From Aquabacter sp040755535 (GTDB lineage: Bacteria; Pseudomonadota; Alphaproteobacteria; Rhizobiales; Xanthobacteraceae): 64,000 bases of DNA. The stretch lies in assembly GCA_040755535.1 (NCBI GenBank), contig JBFMAV010000003.1, forward strand, positions 1 through 64,000. Direction: 5' to 3'. The position numbers and the translations under genes are program-made. The notes below the pieces were generated by a model, which searched no databases, was not told where the DNA came from, and worked only from the letters and a program-made list of their open reading frames with translations. Shown piece by piece: positions 63,310-64,000 of this stretch. Every line of letters starts with the position of its first letter. Position 1 is the first letter of the stretch.

Positions 63310-64000
63310 TCACCGTAAGGGAGTCGACGTTGACCATTCGGCCTCGAAAATTTCTCGCGCCGACGTGATATGGTCTATGGCGCCCCGGTCAAGAGGGGGG
63401 CGCCTGTCAAAATCAAAGGCAAACACCGATTCATAAAAATAGGGCAGGCCGAGCCGAACTGCGGCCGCCTTTCCGGCATCGAAGCAACGCTTCTGGCATA
63501 CCGCGTAAATCTCCGGGAAGCGCTTTGTCGCTGTATTGCCATCACTAAAAATGCGGAACTCCGATAAAGTCTCGAACAGCGGTGCAAAACGTATTCCTGC
63601 GTTCAGAAGGTGCAGCAGGAAAAGCCAGTCCTCCAGATACTCCATATCTTCATGGAAACGCACTTTGGATCGAGCCAAGGCATCTGTTCTCAATAAAAAG
63701 CTGCTGTTTGTGATGAAATTCCCCGTAACGAGGGCGGCAGAAGGCAAGAGATGTGGTCCTTCAACATGTTCGAACCATGGTTCTCTCTTGTTTGTTTGTG
63801 AATAGACAAGGTCAGCGCCTGTGAGATGGAGGGCGCCAATCAGGCGTTCGGAATAATTTGGATAATAGATGTCATCGTCATCAAGAAACGAAACGACGTC
63901 ATATTTAGAGCAATTCTGAAGGACGTAGTCCATCCCGACGTTGCATGGGTATCCGCGAAGCCGATGAGGTTCTCCGGCGTGAAGTACGAGCGCGCGCGAA
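63310..64000 (-). CDS. Family 2 glycosyltransferase, 5' end cut by the window edge
   Basis: The frame stays open to the right edge; the visible 229 residues begin ALVLHAGEPHRLRGY and include SFLDDDDIYYPNYSERL (metal site). Then come VTGNFITNSSFLLRTDAL and EYLEDWLFLLHLL (acceptor ED) and a short C-terminus. The N-terminal donor loop lies outside the window, so the apparent ATG at 63933 is internal. It reads in the same direction as the rest of the polysaccharide cluster. Confidence 0.87.
   Translation of the reverse strand, partial: SRALVLHAGEPHRLRGYPCNVGMDYVLQNCSKYDVVSFLDDDDIYYPNYSERLIGALHLTGADLVYSQTNKREPWFEHVEGPHLLPSAALVTGNFITNSSFLLRTDALARSKVRFHEDMEYLEDWLFLLHLLNAGIRFAPLFETLSEFRIFSDGNTATKRFPEIYAVCQKRCFDAGKAAAVRLGLPYFYESVFAFDFDRRPPLDRGAIDHITSAREIFEAEWSTSTPLR

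Overview
The window is GC-rich chromosomal DNA with alphaproteobacterial gene content: an AspRS of the alphaproteobacterial type, ETF-ubiquinone oxidoreductase, GDEF/EAL signalling proteins, Liv-type ABC transport, a paaABCDE epoxidase and a gcl-hyi-glxR module. It best fits a Hyphomicrobiales member of the Xanthobacter/Azorhizobium/Ancylobacter kind. That assignment rests on protein style and gene content only. No rRNA, tRNA or CRISPR array was found.

Left edge (1-0.75 kb): the tail and terminal repeat of an IS66-family element cut through a ccdA-type cytochrome c biogenesis gene, leaving an exported thioredoxin-like gene beside it. From 0.9 to 8 kb are housekeeping genes (apt, ETF-QO, family 4 uracil-DNA glycosylase, typA), a small potassium-channel-like protein and two hypotheticals. 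From 8 to 18 kb there is a divergent Lrp/AsnC regulator and AceE-like ThDP enzyme, a CYTH phosphatase, and the leftward glyoxylate-to-glycerate module gcl-hyi-glxR followed by pyk. From 18 to 28.6 kb are two cyclic-di-GMP proteins, pncB, a ppx-rlmE pair, rnd and aspS.

Iron locus (28.7-36.5 kb): an FTR1-type permease faces a rightward block coding for an imelysin-like M75 protein, a laccase-type multicopper oxidase, a di-heme c-type oxidoreductase, a second imelysin-like protein and a DUF1513 protein. A 17-bp near-palindrome resembling an Irr/ICE box lies between the two arms. The layout suggests a periplasmic ferroxidase/iron-capture system feeding an inner-membrane permease.

Transport and phenylacetate region (36.6-55 kb): a NitT/TauT-like ABC system, a full livKHMGF operon with a divergent TetR gene, then paaX. 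These are followed by a leftward C4-acid group (fumC, maeA, a ThrE/YjjPB-like exporter) and a rightward paaABCDE operon. The paaA promoter is flanked by a near-perfect inverted repeat, a good candidate repressor site. Lower-pathway paa genes are not present.

Polysaccharide island (55-64 kb): visibly more AT-rich, all leftward, and cut by the right edge. It carries three family-2 glycosyltransferases, one GT-B glycosyltransferase, a UPF0104 membrane protein, gmd, a GDP-sugar epimerase/reductase and a ColD-like aminotransferase homologue with His in place of the PLP lysine. This predicts a GDP-3,6-dideoxyhexose such as GDP-colitose. At its inner end is a methyltransferase gene broken by two in-frame stops.
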